This document shows positions 1-8,270 of a DNA stretch of 64,000 nucleotides, piece after piece. The DNA comes from Limobrevibacterium gyesilva. GTDB lineage: Bacteria; Pseudomonadota; Alphaproteobacteria; Acetobacterales; Acetobacteraceae. The stretch lies in the NCBI RefSeq assembly GCF_025989185.1, contig NZ_JAPDNT010000001.1, positions 744,001 to 808,000 of the forward strand, in the 5' to 3' direction. Made by a program: the position numbers and the translations under genes. The notes under the pieces were generated by a model that made no database searches, was not told where the DNA came from, and saw nothing but the letters and a program-made list of their open reading frames with translations. Position 1 is the stretch's first letter. Every line of letters starts with the position of its first letter.

Positions 1-2
1 GC

Positions 3-24
3 GCAGCCTTTTCGCGAAGGCTGC
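3..24. repeat. perfect inverted repeat just upstream of MFS gene
   Basis: An 8-bp perfect stem (positions 3-10 with 17-24) encloses a 6-base loop and ends eight bases before the first gene's start. It could be the end of a terminator for a gene left of the window or an operator for the exporter. No U-run follows, so a terminator is not favoured. Confidence 0.4.
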
Positions 25-32
25 ACCGGACA

Positions 33-1517
33 ATGCTGGCGCAAATGGACGAATCAACACCAGCACCCGCCACCGTGCCCGCGCCTGCCGCACCCGTGCC
101 GGCAGCCGCGGCGGAGTCGCGGGGCGCCGTTGCACGGCGCACCAGGCTGACTGCGCTGATCGTGGCCTGCGCGCTGTTCATGCAGAACCTGGACAGCACG
201 GTGATCGCCACCGCGCTGCCGACGATGGCGACGGCCTTCGGCGCCGATCCGACGCATATGAACGTGGCGCTGACATCCTATCTGCTCAGCCTCGCCGTGT
301 TCATCCCCGCGAGCGGATGGATGGCCGACCGCTATGGCACGCGCACGGTCTTCCGCGCCGCGATCGCCGTGTTCACGCTGGGCTCCGTGCTCTGCGGCCG
401 GGCGGATTCGCTGACGTTCCTGGTCGTTGCCCGTGTCTTCCAAGGCATCGGCGGGGCGATGATGGTGCCGGTGGGCCGGCTGCTGCTGCTGCGTACCGTG
501 GCCAAGTCGGAGCTCGTCGCCGCCATGGCCTGGCTGTCCACGCCGGCGCTGATCGGGCCCGTGGTCGGCCCGCCGCTGGGCGGCTTCATCGTCACCTATT
601 TTTCCTGGCCGCTGATCTTCGACATCAACGTTCCGATCGGAATCCTCGGCATCACCCTGGTGACCCTGTTCGTCGAGGATGTCCGCGAGCCGACTTCGGC
701 GAAGTTCGACTTCCGCGGGCTGGCGCTGTCCGGCATCGGCCTGTCGTCTTTCATGTTCGGGATGGAGACGGCGGGCCGTGGCGTCGTGCCGCCGGCGCTG
801 ACGGCCGCGATGATCGGCGTCGGCGTGCTCTGCGCCTTGCTCTACTGGCTGCACGCCCGCCGCCACCCCGCGCCGCTGCTGGATTTCACCCTGCTGCGCA
901 TCCCCACCTTCATGGTCTCGGTGGCCGGCGGCACGGTGTTCCGCATCGGCATCGGCGCCATTCCGTTCCTGCTGCCGATGATGCTGCAACTCGGCTTCGG
1001 CAAGAGCGCGGCGCAGAGCGGCATGATCACGTTCGCCAGCTCCGCCGGCGCCATCGTCATGAAGCCGGCGGCGATGTCGGCGCTGCGACGCTTCGGCTTC
1101 CGCGACACGCTGCTGGTGAACGCCGTCATATCGGCGCTGCTGCTGGCGCTGTCGGCCGCGTTCCGGCCGTCCTGGCCGCTGTTCGCGATCTATGTCGTGC
1201 TGCTGAGCGGCGGCTTCTTTCGCTCGCTGCAGTTCACCGCCTACAACGCGCTGGCCTATGCCGACGTTCCTCGCGAGCGCATGAGTGCGGCAACGAGCCT
1301 GTACAGCACCATCCAGCAGGTCTCGCTGACCTTCGGCGTCTCGGCCGGCGCCGGCGCGCTGGTGATCTCGATGGCGCTGTCGGGCAACGAGGCGCCACAA
1401 CTGCCGGACTTCTCCTGGGCGTTCATTGCCGTGTCCTTCATCTCGCTGACGGCGGCCCCGCTGTCCTTGTTCATGCCCCGATCGGCGGCGACAGAGATGA
1501 GCGGCCACAACGGCTGA
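33..1517 (+). CDS. MFS multidrug exporter, DHA2 (EmrB/QacA) type
   Basis: This 494-residue protein is a proton-driven drug or metabolite exporter of the inner membrane. After a Pro/Ala-rich cytoplasmic leader (residues 1-38) the first helix carries the family motif NLDSTVIATALP near 52-63. A loop motif GWMADRYGTR follows at about 95-104, and GPVVGPPLGG matches the antiporter motif C. Length and hydrophobic pattern fit about 14 helices. The start is uncertain: a second ATG lies at 45, and there is no good ribosome site before either. No EmrA-type partner or regulator is next to it. The substrate cannot be read from the sequence. Confidence 0.85.
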   Translation: MLAQMDESTPAPATVPAPAAPVPAAAAESRGAVARRTRLTALIVACALFMQNLDSTVIATALPTMATAFGADPTHMNVALTSYLLSLAVFIPASGWMADRYGTRTVFRAAIAVFTLGSVLCGRADSLTFLVVARVFQGIGGAMMVPVGRLLLLRTVAKSELVAAMAWLSTPALIGPVVGPPLGGFIVTYFSWPLIFDINVPIGILGITLVTLFVEDVREPTSAKFDFRGLALSGIGLSSFMFGMETAGRGVVPPALTAAMIGVGVLCALLYWLHARRHPAPLLDFTLLRIPTFMVSVAGGTVFRIGIGAIPFLLPMMLQLGFGKSAAQSGMITFASSAGAIVMKPAAMSALRRFGFRDTLLVNAVISALLLALSAAFRPSWPLFAIYVVLLSGGFFRSLQFTAYNALAYADVPRERMSAATSLYSTIQQVSLTFGVSAGAGALVISMALSGNEAPQLPDFSWAFIAVSFISLTAAPLSLFMPRSAATEMSGHNG

Positions 1518-1567
1518 TACCAACGGCCCTTGACGATGACCCTTCCATCGTCAAGGGCCGTTGGTAT
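1517..1567. repeat. 22-bp perfect palindromic hairpin
   Basis: A perfect 22-bp stem (1517-1538 with 1546-1567) has a 7-base loop and starts on the last base of the MFS stop codon. The outer arm reads ATACCAACGGCCC, closely related to the arm of the hairpin at 1640-1686. It may terminate the MFS transcript or belong to a dispersed palindromic repeat family. Confidence 0.75.
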
Positions 1568-1579
1568 CGCGCGCCGATC

Positions 1580-1598
1580 CGCTTGCGGCACGCAAGCG
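1580..1598. repeat. short 8-bp hairpin
   Basis: An 8-bp perfect stem (1580-1587 with 1591-1598) with a 3-base loop lies between the two large hairpins of this spacer. Its role is unknown. Confidence 0.5.
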
Positions 1599-1639
1599 CG
1601 TGCCTGTCGCGGGCTTGGTGGGCGGCGGCGCGCAAAATA

Positions 1640-1686
1640 ACGCCTCGTACCAGCGGCCATTCTTCATGGCCGCTGGTACGAGGCGT
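1640..1686. repeat. 21-bp perfect palindromic hairpin
   Basis: A perfect 21-bp stem (1640-1660 with 1666-1686) has a 5-base loop. The inner arm reads GTACCAGCGGCC, resembling the hairpin at 1517-1567, so the two look like members of one palindromic family. It is followed by a T-rich stretch (TCTTGTTCGTTAT), then directly by the putative ModE operator of modA. Confidence 0.75.
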
Positions 1687-1692
1687 CTTGTT

Positions 1693-1716
1693 CGTTATAT
1701 CCGAACGGATATATCG
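1693..1716. promoter_or_regulatory. putative ModE operator (Mo-box) upstream of modA
   Basis: The element reads CGTTATAT, eight bases, then ATATATCG. This matches the layout of known ModE sites (CGNTATAT-N8-ATATNNCG) upstream of E. coli modA. It also contains a perfect 8-bp palindrome (1696-1703 with 1706-1713). It lies 26 bp before the modA start, so molybdate-bound ModE could block transcription. No modE gene is in the window. The call rests on pattern and position. Confidence 0.6.
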
Positions 1717-1741
1717 TGCCGGCAATCGCCGGAGGGGCCCG

Positions 1742-2491
1742 ATGCGTTATCTCGTCCTCGTTGCCTTGCTGCTGCTGCCGCTTCGCGCGATGGCGCAGGA
1801 CCTGACCATCTTCGCCGCGGCCAGCCTGACCGAGGCGCTGCGCGACGTGGGGAAGATCTGGGAGGGCCAGGGGGGTGCGAAGCTGCGCTTCAACTTCGCC
1901 GCGTCCTCGGCGCTGGCGCGCCAGATGGACCAGGGCGCGGTGGCCAACGTGTTCGCGTCGGCCGACCAGCAATGGATGGACTGGACGCAGCAGCGCAATC
2001 TGATCGCCACGGACACCCGGCGCACCCTTCTGGGCAACACGCTGGTGCTGGTGATGCCGAAGGACCGGGTGCGGCCGGTGCAGATCGGCCCGGGCTGGGA
2101 CCTGATGGCGCTGCTTGGCGCCGACGGCCGGCTCGCCACCGGCGATCCCGCCAACGTTCCCGCCGGGATCTATGCCAGGCAGGCGCTGACGCATCTGGGG
2201 CTATGGGCGCAGGCCGAGCCGCGCCTGGCCCGCTCCGACAGCGTGCGCAGCGCGCTGCTGCTGGTCGAACGCGGCGAGGCTCCGGCCGGCATCGTCTATG
2301 CCACCGATGCCGCGGTGGCGCCCGGCGTGGCCATCGCCGGAACCTTCCCGGCGGACACGCACGAGCCCGTGACCTACCCGTTCGCCGTCACCCGCGCAGG
2401 CGACACGCCGCAGGCCCGTGCGTTCCTCGATTTCCTGGCCGGCCCTGAGGCCAAGGCCGCTTTCGCCAGGCGCGGCTTCAAGGCCGAATAG
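1742..2491 (+). CDS. modA: molybdate-binding periplasmic protein
   Basis: ModA captures molybdate (and tungstate) in the periplasm for the ModBC permease. The 249-residue product has a clear signal peptide (about residues 1-19, ending AMA before QD) and the type-II binding fold signatures FAAASLTEAL and FNFAASSALARQM. Towards the C terminus is IVYATDA, with the Tyr that closes over the oxyanion in this family. A GGAGG sits about seven bases before the ATG. No modB or modC follows; the next gene is an unrelated cupin, so the partner permease must be elsewhere. A ModE-like site lies upstream. Confidence 0.85.
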   Translation: MRYLVLVALLLLPLRAMAQDLTIFAAASLTEALRDVGKIWEGQGGAKLRFNFAASSALARQMDQGAVANVFASADQQWMDWTQQRNLIATDTRRTLLGNTLVLVMPKDRVRPVQIGPGWDLMALLGADGRLATGDPANVPAGIYARQALTHLGLWAQAEPRLARSDSVRSALLLVERGEAPAGIVYATDAAVAPGVAIAGTFPADTHEPVTYPFAVTRAGDTPQARAFLDFLAGPEAKAAFARRGFKAE

Positions 2492-2640
2492 GAAGCGCCG
2501 CCGATCCTGGACCGGGGGCAACGGCATCGCCGCGCCCGGCACCGCGATTGATATTGTCTTGCAGGACCGGCGCAGCGGGATGTTTCATGCCATTGCCGCC
2601 GAACGCCGCGCGGCACGTTCGCGCTGACGGAGACAGAAGC

Positions 2641-3114
2641 ATGCCCACCCGCATCGCCATCCTGGCCGCCGAGGCCCCGCTACGCCCGCGCCTGAGCGGC
2701 TATCCCGCGGATCTCATGGCCAAGATCGGCGGACGCGAGAAGCGGCCGCTGGGCGACCTGTTCGGGCTGACCAATTTCGGCGTGAATCTCACGCGGCTGC
2801 CGCCGGGGGCCGCGTCCTCCCTGCGCCATGCCCATGCGCGCCAGGACGAGTTCGTCTACATCCTCGAAGGCACGCCGACGCTGGTGACCGATGCCGGGGA
2901 GACGGCCCTGCAACCCGGCAGTTGCGCCGGCTTCCGGGCGGGCACGGGGGATGCGCATACCTTGGTGAACCGCAGCGAAGCGGATGTGGTCTACCTCGAG
3001 GTCGGCGACCGCAGCCTCGGCGACTCCGTCACCTATCCCGACGACGACCTGGCCGGCAGCCACGGCCCGGACGGGATCTGGCGCTATACCCGCAAGGACG
3101 GCACGCCGCTCTGA
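2641..3114 (+). CDS. cupin-domain protein
   Basis: A 157-residue cytoplasmic protein with one small beta-barrel cupin domain. Motif 1 is visible around LRHAHARQDEFVYILEG (two His, one Glu, as for metal binding) and motif 2 around GDAHTLVNRS. The C terminus PDDDLAGSHGPDG is typical of cupins annotated as putative transcriptional-regulator or sugar-isomerase-like domains. The substrate is unknown. It ends 12 bp from the 3' end of the convergent ptsI, with no obvious terminator between them. Confidence 0.8.
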   Translation: MPTRIAILAAEAPLRPRLSGYPADLMAKIGGREKRPLGDLFGLTNFGVNLTRLPPGAASSLRHAHARQDEFVYILEGTPTLVTDAGETALQPGSCAGFRAGTGDAHTLVNRSEADVVYLEVGDRSLGDSVTYPDDDLAGSHGPDGIWRYTRKDGTPL

Positions 3115-3126
3115 TCGCCGTTCCGA

Positions 3127-4965
3127 TCAGGGGGAAGCGGCGCCCGGGGACTGGCCGAGCACCATTTCCTGGATGATCGCCGGGTCCGACTGCTCCATCA
3201 CCTTGCGGGCGAAGCGGGCGCAGTCGTCGATGTTCAACGCCCGCACCGCCTGCTTCACCCGCGGCACGGCCGAGGCGTTCATGCTGAAGCTGCGCAGGCC
3301 AAGCCCGACCAGCAGAGGCGTCAGGCGGGGATTGGCCGCCATCTCGCCGCAGACCGAAACCGGCATGCGCATGCGCAGCGCCGCCTCGGTGGCGAACTGC
3401 ACCAGGCGCAGGACGGCCGGATGCAGTGGGTCGTAGAGATCCGCCACATCGGTTTCGCCACGATCGACCGCCAGCGTGTACATGGACAGGTCATTGGTGC
3501 CGATGGCGAAGAAATCCGCCTCCAGCGCCAGCGCATCGGCCGACAGCGCGGCGCCGGGCGTCTCGATCATGATGCCCAGCGGCGGCAGCGGGTCGGGCAG
3601 CCGCTCGCCGCGGCGGCGCAGGCGGCGGACCACGCGGTCGAACACCTCGCGGGCGGTGCGGACCTCGCCAACGGTGGTGACCATCGGCAACAGCACCCGC
3701 GTCGGGCCGGCCGTGGCGGCGCGCAGGATGGCGGCGAGCTGGGTCTCGAACAGCTCGGTCTGGCGCAGCAGCAGCCTGATGCCGCGCAGCCCCAGCGCGG
3801 GGTTGCGGTCGGCGACCTCGGGCACGATGCCCTCGCCCTGCAACGCCTCTATGTCCTTCTCGCCGCCCCAGTCGAGCACGCGGATGGTCACGGGGTCGCC
3901 GCCCATCGCCTCGATGACGCTGCGATAGGTCTCGAACTGGGCGGCTTCGTCGGGCAGCGTCTCGCGGTTCATGAACAGGAACTCGCTGCGCAGCAGGCCG
4001 ATGCCGGCGGCGCCGGACTGGGCGATCAGTGGCAGTTCGGCCGGGATTTCCAGGTTGGCCTGCAGCTCGATCGTCTCGCCGTCCTCGGTCACGGCCGGCA
4101 GGCGGCGCAACCGGCCGAGCCGCGCGCGCTCGCGGGCGAACGCGGTCACGGCGCGGCGCGCGGCGGCCAGCGTGACGGGCGAGGGATTCAGCACCACCGT
4201 GCCTGCCGCCCCGTCCACCACGACGATGTCCCCGGGCTTGACCGCGTGCGCCAGGCCGGCGGCCCCCAGCACGGCCGGCACGCCCAGGGCGCGCAGCATG
4301 ATGGCGGTGTGCCCTTCGGCCCCGCCTTCGTCGACAGCGACCCCGGCGACGCGCGAAGGATCCAGCAGGGCAGCGTCGGCCGGGCGCAGCGTCTCGGTCA
4401 CCAGCACGGCCCCCTCGGGCAGGGCCAGGAAGCTGCGGAACGGTGCATGGGTCAGGTTGCGCACCAGGCGGCGGCAGATTTCCCGGACTTCCTCGGCGCG
4501 GCGCTTGCGTCCGGCCGGGTCCTGGTCGCCGGGTGTCGCCAGGATGGCGTCAGCGATCGCCTCGCTCTCGTCGAGCACCGCGGTTTCGGCCGACACCAGT
4601 ATTTCGGCGATGCGGCGGCGGGCGCCGCGCACCAGCCGGGACGGGCCGATCATCTGCAGATAGGCGTCGAGCAGCGGGGCGATCTCGGCCTGGCTGTCCT
4701 CGGGCAGCACGCCCAGCCGGGCGCGCAGCTTCTGCAACTGCTTGCGCGACTGCACGATGGCGGCATCGAGCCGGGACGTCTCCGCCTCGATGTCGGCGGC
4801 CTGGATCTTCTGGCGGGTGACGACCGCCGGCGGCTCGGCGGCGCCGAACACCGGGCCGATGGCAACCCCAGCGGAGACCGGGATGCCGATCAGCCGCCGC
4901 TCCGGCCGGGCCCGCCCGGCCTCGCGCGCCCGCCGCGATTCAGCGGGCTCGTCAGTCCTGCTCAT
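3127..4965 (-). CDS. ptsI: PTS enzyme I (phosphoenolpyruvate-protein phosphotransferase)
   Basis: Enzyme I takes phosphate from PEP onto a His and passes it to HPr. The product is 612 residues from the ATG at 4965, which overlaps the end of the HPr gene by 14 bases. The phosphorylated His is H219 in GHTAIMLRALG. The C-terminal PEP-binding barrel shows NDLSMYTLAVDRG and SVCGEMAAN. There is no N-terminal GAF domain, so it is the plain EI form and not PtsP. No sugar-specific EIIB or EIIC lies nearby, so the phosphate chain is probably regulatory. Confidence 0.93.
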   Translation of the reverse strand: MSRTDEPAESRRAREAGRARPERRLIGIPVSAGVAIGPVFGAAEPPAVVTRQKIQAADIEAETSRLDAAIVQSRKQLQKLRARLGVLPEDSQAEIAPLLDAYLQMIGPSRLVRGARRRIAEILVSAETAVLDESEAIADAILATPGDQDPAGRKRRAEEVREICRRLVRNLTHAPFRSFLALPEGAVLVTETLRPADAALLDPSRVAGVAVDEGGAEGHTAIMLRALGVPAVLGAAGLAHAVKPGDIVVVDGAAGTVVLNPSPVTLAAARRAVTAFARERARLGRLRRLPAVTEDGETIELQANLEIPAELPLIAQSGAAGIGLLRSEFLFMNRETLPDEAAQFETYRSVIEAMGGDPVTIRVLDWGGEKDIEALQGEGIVPEVADRNPALGLRGIRLLLRQTELFETQLAAILRAATAGPTRVLLPMVTTVGEVRTAREVFDRVVRRLRRRGERLPDPLPPLGIMIETPGAALSADALALEADFFAIGTNDLSMYTLAVDRGETDVADLYDPLHPAVLRLVQFATEAALRMRMPVSVCGEMAANPRLTPLLVGLGLRSFSMNASAVPRVKQAVRALNIDDCARFARKVMEQSDPAIIQEMVLGQSPGAASP

Positions 4966-5335
4966 TGAAGCCGGCCTCGACCAGGGCGGCCAGGGCGTCC
5001 ATCGCCTCCTTGGCGTCCCAGCCCTCGGCACGCAGCTCGATCTCCGAACCCATGCCAGCCCCCAGCATCATCAGCCCCATGATCGAGTGGGCCGAGACGC
5101 ATTGCCCGTCCTTGCAGACGTCCACGGAGGCGCCGAACCGCTCGGCCATGGCGACGAATTTCGCCGCCGCCCGCGCGTGCAGGCCACGGCGGTTGCAGAT
5201 GGTCAGCACGCGGCTGAGAACCGTGCCGCCGGAGCCCGGCGTCGCTGGTTCGTTGGGGACCGCATTCCCGGCCGGGGGGTCGTCTGACGATGGATCACCG
5301 GGCGGCCCGTCCGGCGGGCCGTCAGCAGGACTCAT
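4952..5335 (-). CDS. ptsH: HPr phosphocarrier with N-terminal Pro-rich extension
   Basis: HPr carries phosphate from EI to EIIA. The 127-residue product contains the catalytic motif NRRGLHARAAAKF with His53 (His15 of model HPr) and the regulatory site SAHSIMGLM with Ser84 (Ser46 equivalent), the target of HprK encoded nearby. It starts with a Pro/Gly/Asp-rich tail of about 38 residues absent from ordinary HPr (about 85-90 residues). The ATG at 5335 overlaps the EIIA stop (ATGA). A shorter start at a codon near the core cannot be excluded, but the overlap favours this one. Confidence 0.9.
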   Translation of the reverse strand: MSPADGPPDGPPGDPSSDDPPAGNAVPNEPATPGSGGTVLSRVLTICNRRGLHARAAAKFVAMAERFGASVDVCKDGQCVSAHSIMGLMMLGAGMGSEIELRAEGWDAKEAMDALAALVEAGFNEQD

Positions 5336-5754
5336 CCGCAGGTCCCGTTGAGCTTGCTGTGCGGCAGGACATGGGAGGCGGCGGCGATGTATTTCCGGCC
5401 GGCCGTCTGCGCGCAATCCACGGCGTCGGCAAGCGGCAGGCTCGAACGCACCTTGGCGAGCTTCACCAGCATCGGCAGGTTCATGCCCGCGATGACCTCG
5501 ACGCCCTTGCGGTCCATCTGCGAGATGGCGAGGTTGCTGGGCGTGCCGCCGAACATGTCCGTCAGCAGCACCACGCCGTCGCCGGTGTCCACTTCCTCGA
5601 TACGGCGAAGGATTTCGGCACGTCTTCCGTCCATGTCGTCATCGGGGCCGATGCAGACGGTCGCGACATTCCGCTGCGCACCCACGACATGCTCCATCGC
5701 CGCCCGCATCTCCTCTGCAAGGCGGCCATGGGTGACCAGTATGAGACCGATCAT
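5332..5754 (-). CDS. PTS EIIA component, mannose family
   Basis: A 140-residue cytoplasmic EIIA(Man)-type domain. His9 in MIGLILVTHG is the phosphorylation site. LLTDMFGGTPSN is the other family signature. Alphaproteobacterial homologues (often ptsM or manX) act as end acceptors in a regulatory PTS without a matching permease. It is translationally coupled to HPr (4-base overlap) and lies nine bases after the rapZ stop in transcription order. Confidence 0.92.
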   Translation of the reverse strand: MIGLILVTHGRLAEEMRAAMEHVVGAQRNVATVCIGPDDDMDGRRAEILRRIEEVDTGDGVVLLTDMFGGTPSNLAISQMDRKGVEVIAGMNLPMLVKLAKVRSSLPLADAVDCAQTAGRKYIAAASHVLPHSKLNGTCG

Positions 5755-5763
5755 GTTCTGATT

Positions 5764-6744
5764 TCAGGCCTCCTGTGCCTGACCGGGTCGATCGCCGGTT
5801 CCAGTCGCGCCGCTTCCTGTCGCGCGGCGATATGCCGCGCGCGCCAAGGAGCCGTCGCGGGCGAGTTCACGATGCGTGCTGCTCACACGCCAGCCTGATT
5901 CCGACAAGTGGGACGCCAAACGCTCGACGATCATCACGGAGCGATGCCTCCCACCCGTACAGCCGACCGCAATGGTCGCGTATTTCTTGCCCTCTTGTAC
6001 GAAGCGCGGCAAGACCAGGTCCAGCAGGCCGGTCACACGGGCGAAGAACGCCGGGAAGTCCGGGTCGGCCTCGACATACGCGGCAACTTCCACGTCGTAT
6101 CCGGTTCGTGGCCTAAGCAGCGGATCGTAATGCGGATTGCGCAGGAACCGCGCATCCAGCACGATGTCGGCCTCCCGCGGCAGACCTGCGGGAAACGCGA
6201 AGGACACCAGCGACACGGACAGGCCGACCTGCGGGTCGTCAGGCGCGTCGGGGCCGTATTTGCGTTCGATGAGCTGGCGCAGCGACGCCAGCGGCAGGTC
6301 CGAGGTATCGATAACAAGGTCGGCCGCGCCATGCAGAGGGGCGGTCAGCTGCTGCTCGGCGGCGATGCCGTCGCTGACCCGGCCCTGCGGCGCCAGCGGG
6401 TGGCGCCGGCGCGTCTCGGTGAAGCGGCGCAGCAGCACCGCCTCGTCCGCCCAGGCGAAGATCAGCTCGGGCCGCAGCATGGGATTGAGCCGCAGGCGTG
6501 CCAGCGTCGCCAGCACCGCTTCGGCGTCGAACCCGCGCGAGCGCGCATCCACGCCGACGGCGATGCGGCGGACGCCGCCATCGGCGCCGCAGACCAGGTC
6601 CTCGATGAAGTCGAGGGGCGGGTTGTCCACTGCCTCGAAGCCGATGTCCTCCAGCGCGCGCAGCACCGACGCCTTGCCCGCGCCGGACAGGCCGCTGACC
6701 AGCACCACCGGCTGGCGCGTGGGCGCAACGGCTTGCTCAGCCAT
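5764..6744 (-). CDS. rapZ: RapZ-family nucleotide-binding protein
   Basis: RapZ (YvcJ) proteins bind nucleotides and, in enterobacteria, guide small RNAs of amino-sugar synthesis to RNase E. In alphaproteobacteria the gene sits between hprK and the PTS genes. The 326-residue product has a Walker A motif GLSGAGKAS (residues 18-26) and the diagnostic C-terminal block GCTGGRHRSVMIVERLA. The ATG at 6744 is preceded in frame by a GTG at 6747. Gap to hprK is about 30 bases. Whether it handles RNA in this organism is unknown. Confidence 0.92.
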   Translation of the reverse strand: MAEQAVAPTRQPVVLVSGLSGAGKASVLRALEDIGFEAVDNPPLDFIEDLVCGADGGVRRIAVGVDARSRGFDAEAVLATLARLRLNPMLRPELIFAWADEAVLLRRFTETRRRHPLAPQGRVSDGIAAEQQLTAPLHGAADLVIDTSDLPLASLRQLIERKYGPDAPDDPQVGLSVSLVSFAFPAGLPREADIVLDARFLRNPHYDPLLRPRTGYDVEVAAYVEADPDFPAFFARVTGLLDLVLPRFVQEGKKYATIAVGCTGGRHRSVMIVERLASHLSESGWRVSSTHRELARDGSLARAAYRRATGSGATGTGDRPGQAQEA

Positions 6745-6775
6745 CACGCGAACGCCCTATCATGCGACAGCCCGT

Positions 6776-7195
6776 TCATGCGAAGGCCCCAGCCAACTGT
6801 GAAAGCCGCCCAAGCGCGCAGTCCAGCGCCAGGGCGACACGTTGTGGCGCGGAAGCACCCGCGCCGTCCAGCGTGACCATCGGCAAATCGAGCGAAGGGT
6901 GCCGCGCCGGCTCGGGCAGCCGCACGTCCACACGCCCCAATTGCACGGCGAGCGCCAGCCGGGCCTCCGGCGCATGCGGCAGGCGCAGGATGCCGAGGCC
7001 GCGGACTTCCAGCAGTCCGGCCAGCATTGCCGGCGGTCGTGCCATCCCTTTGATGATGTCCACCCTGTCGTCCGCCACCAGCACGAATCCGCGATCGAGC
7101 AGCCGCAGTGCCAGGTCCGATTTTCCGGATCCGGGTGGCCCCACCAGGAGGACTCCGTCTCCGTCCCGGGCCACGCAGCTCGCATGTACCTGCAT
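6776..7195 (-). CDS. hprK: HPr kinase/phosphorylase, short alphaproteobacterial form
   Basis: HprK phosphorylates and dephosphorylates the regulatory Ser of HPr. This is the short form (139 residues) with only the catalytic domain. It has Walker A GPPGSGKS at 19-26 and the LVADDRVDI strand and acidic pair. The start MQVHASCVA matches the usual N terminus of alphaproteobacterial HprK. Longer in-frame starts would run into the divergent gene at 7329, so the ATG at 7195 is preferred. It heads the PTS gene group and is not directly joined to chvG, as it is in many rhizobia. Confidence 0.9.
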   Translation of the reverse strand: MQVHASCVARDGDGVLLVGPPGSGKSDLALRLLDRGFVLVADDRVDIIKGMARPPAMLAGLLEVRGLGILRLPHAPEARLALAVQLGRVDVRLPEPARHPSLDLPMVTLDGAGASAPQRVALALDCALGRLSQLAGAFA

Positions 7196-7328
7196 GACAC
7201 GGGAACATGGCGCGTCCGTGCGGTCAAACCAAGCATCTTGTGCCGGTTTCGCCCCGCAATCTTGCGTTCCCGGCTCTGCTCTGCGTGCCGTCTTGTCCTG
7301 GCCGGCCGCCCATGCCAGCGTTGCCGGC

Positions 7329-8270
7329 ATGACACCCGATCCAGCCGACATCAATGCCGCGGCGGCGCGCATCGCGCCGTATGTGCGCCACACCCCGCTG
7401 TTGCGGCTCGCCGCCGGCGACCTCGACCTCGCTTTCCCGGTCACGCTGAAGCTGGAACTGCTGCAGCATGCCGGCAGCTTCAAGCCGCGCGGCGCGTTCA
7501 ACCGCATCCTGTCGGCGCAAGAGGCGGGCGACCTGCCGCCGGCCGGGGTGATCGCGGCCTCCGGCGGCAACCACGGTGCAGCGGTGGCCTATGCCGCCCG
7601 CGCCCTCGGCCTTACGGCCGAGATCTTCGTCCCCGAGCTCACCACCGAAGCCAAGCGCGCCCGCATCCAGAGCCTCGGCGCGCGGCTGGTGCGCACCGGC
7701 GCCACCTACGCCGAGGCCCTGGAGGCCAGCCGTGCCCGCGCCGCCGAGACCGGCGCCATGGAGGTGCACGCCTACGACCATCCGGCGGTGCTGGCCGGGC
7801 AGGGCACGACGGCGAAGGAGTTCGAGCAGGACGCGCCGGAGCTGACCCATGTGCTGGTCGCCACCGGCGGCGGCGGGCTGATCGGCGGCATGGCCGCCTG
7901 GTATGCCGGCCGGGCCCGTATCGTCAGCGTCGAGCCGGCCGCGTGCCCGGCGCTGCACGATGCGCTGGCGGCGGGCGCCCCGGTCGCTGCCGCCGTCGGC
8001 GGCGTCGCCGCCGATGCGCTGGGCGCGCGCCAGGTCGGGGGGCTGATGTTCCCGATCGCGCGCGCCTATGTCAGCGATGCCGTGCTGGTCTCCGACGACG
8101 CCATCCGGGCCGCGCAGCGCCTGCTGTGGGACCGCATGCGGCTGGTCGCCGAACCCGGCGGCGCCACGGCGCTCGCGGCGTTGACCTCCGGCGCCTGGAC
8201 GCCGCCGCCCGGCGCGCGGGTCGGCGTACTGGTCTGCGGCTCCAACGCCGATCCGGCGACGGTGGTGTGA
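7329..8270 (+). CDS. threonine/serine dehydratase-like PLP enzyme
   Basis: A fold-type II pyridoxal-phosphate enzyme of 313 residues that probably deaminates L-threonine or L-serine to a 2-oxo acid. The cofactor Lys is K52 in GSFKPRGAFNR. The phosphate loop appears as GGGGLIGG and the substrate loop as ASGGNHG. There is no C-terminal ACT domain, so it is a short catabolic form, or possibly a racemase or diaminopropionate-lyase relative. The stop overlaps the start of the next gene (TGATG). It is divergent from hprK with about 130 bp between them. Confidence 0.85.
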   Translation: MTPDPADINAAAARIAPYVRHTPLLRLAAGDLDLAFPVTLKLELLQHAGSFKPRGAFNRILSAQEAGDLPPAGVIAASGGNHGAAVAYAARALGLTAEIFVPELTTEAKRARIQSLGARLVRTGATYAEALEASRARAAETGAMEVHAYDHPAVLAGQGTTAKEFEQDAPELTHVLVATGGGGLIGGMAAWYAGRARIVSVEPAACPALHDALAAGAPVAAAVGGVAADALGARQVGGLMFPIARAYVSDAVLVSDDAIRAAQRLLWDRMRLVAEPGGATALAALTSGAWTPPPGARVGVLVCGSNADPATVV

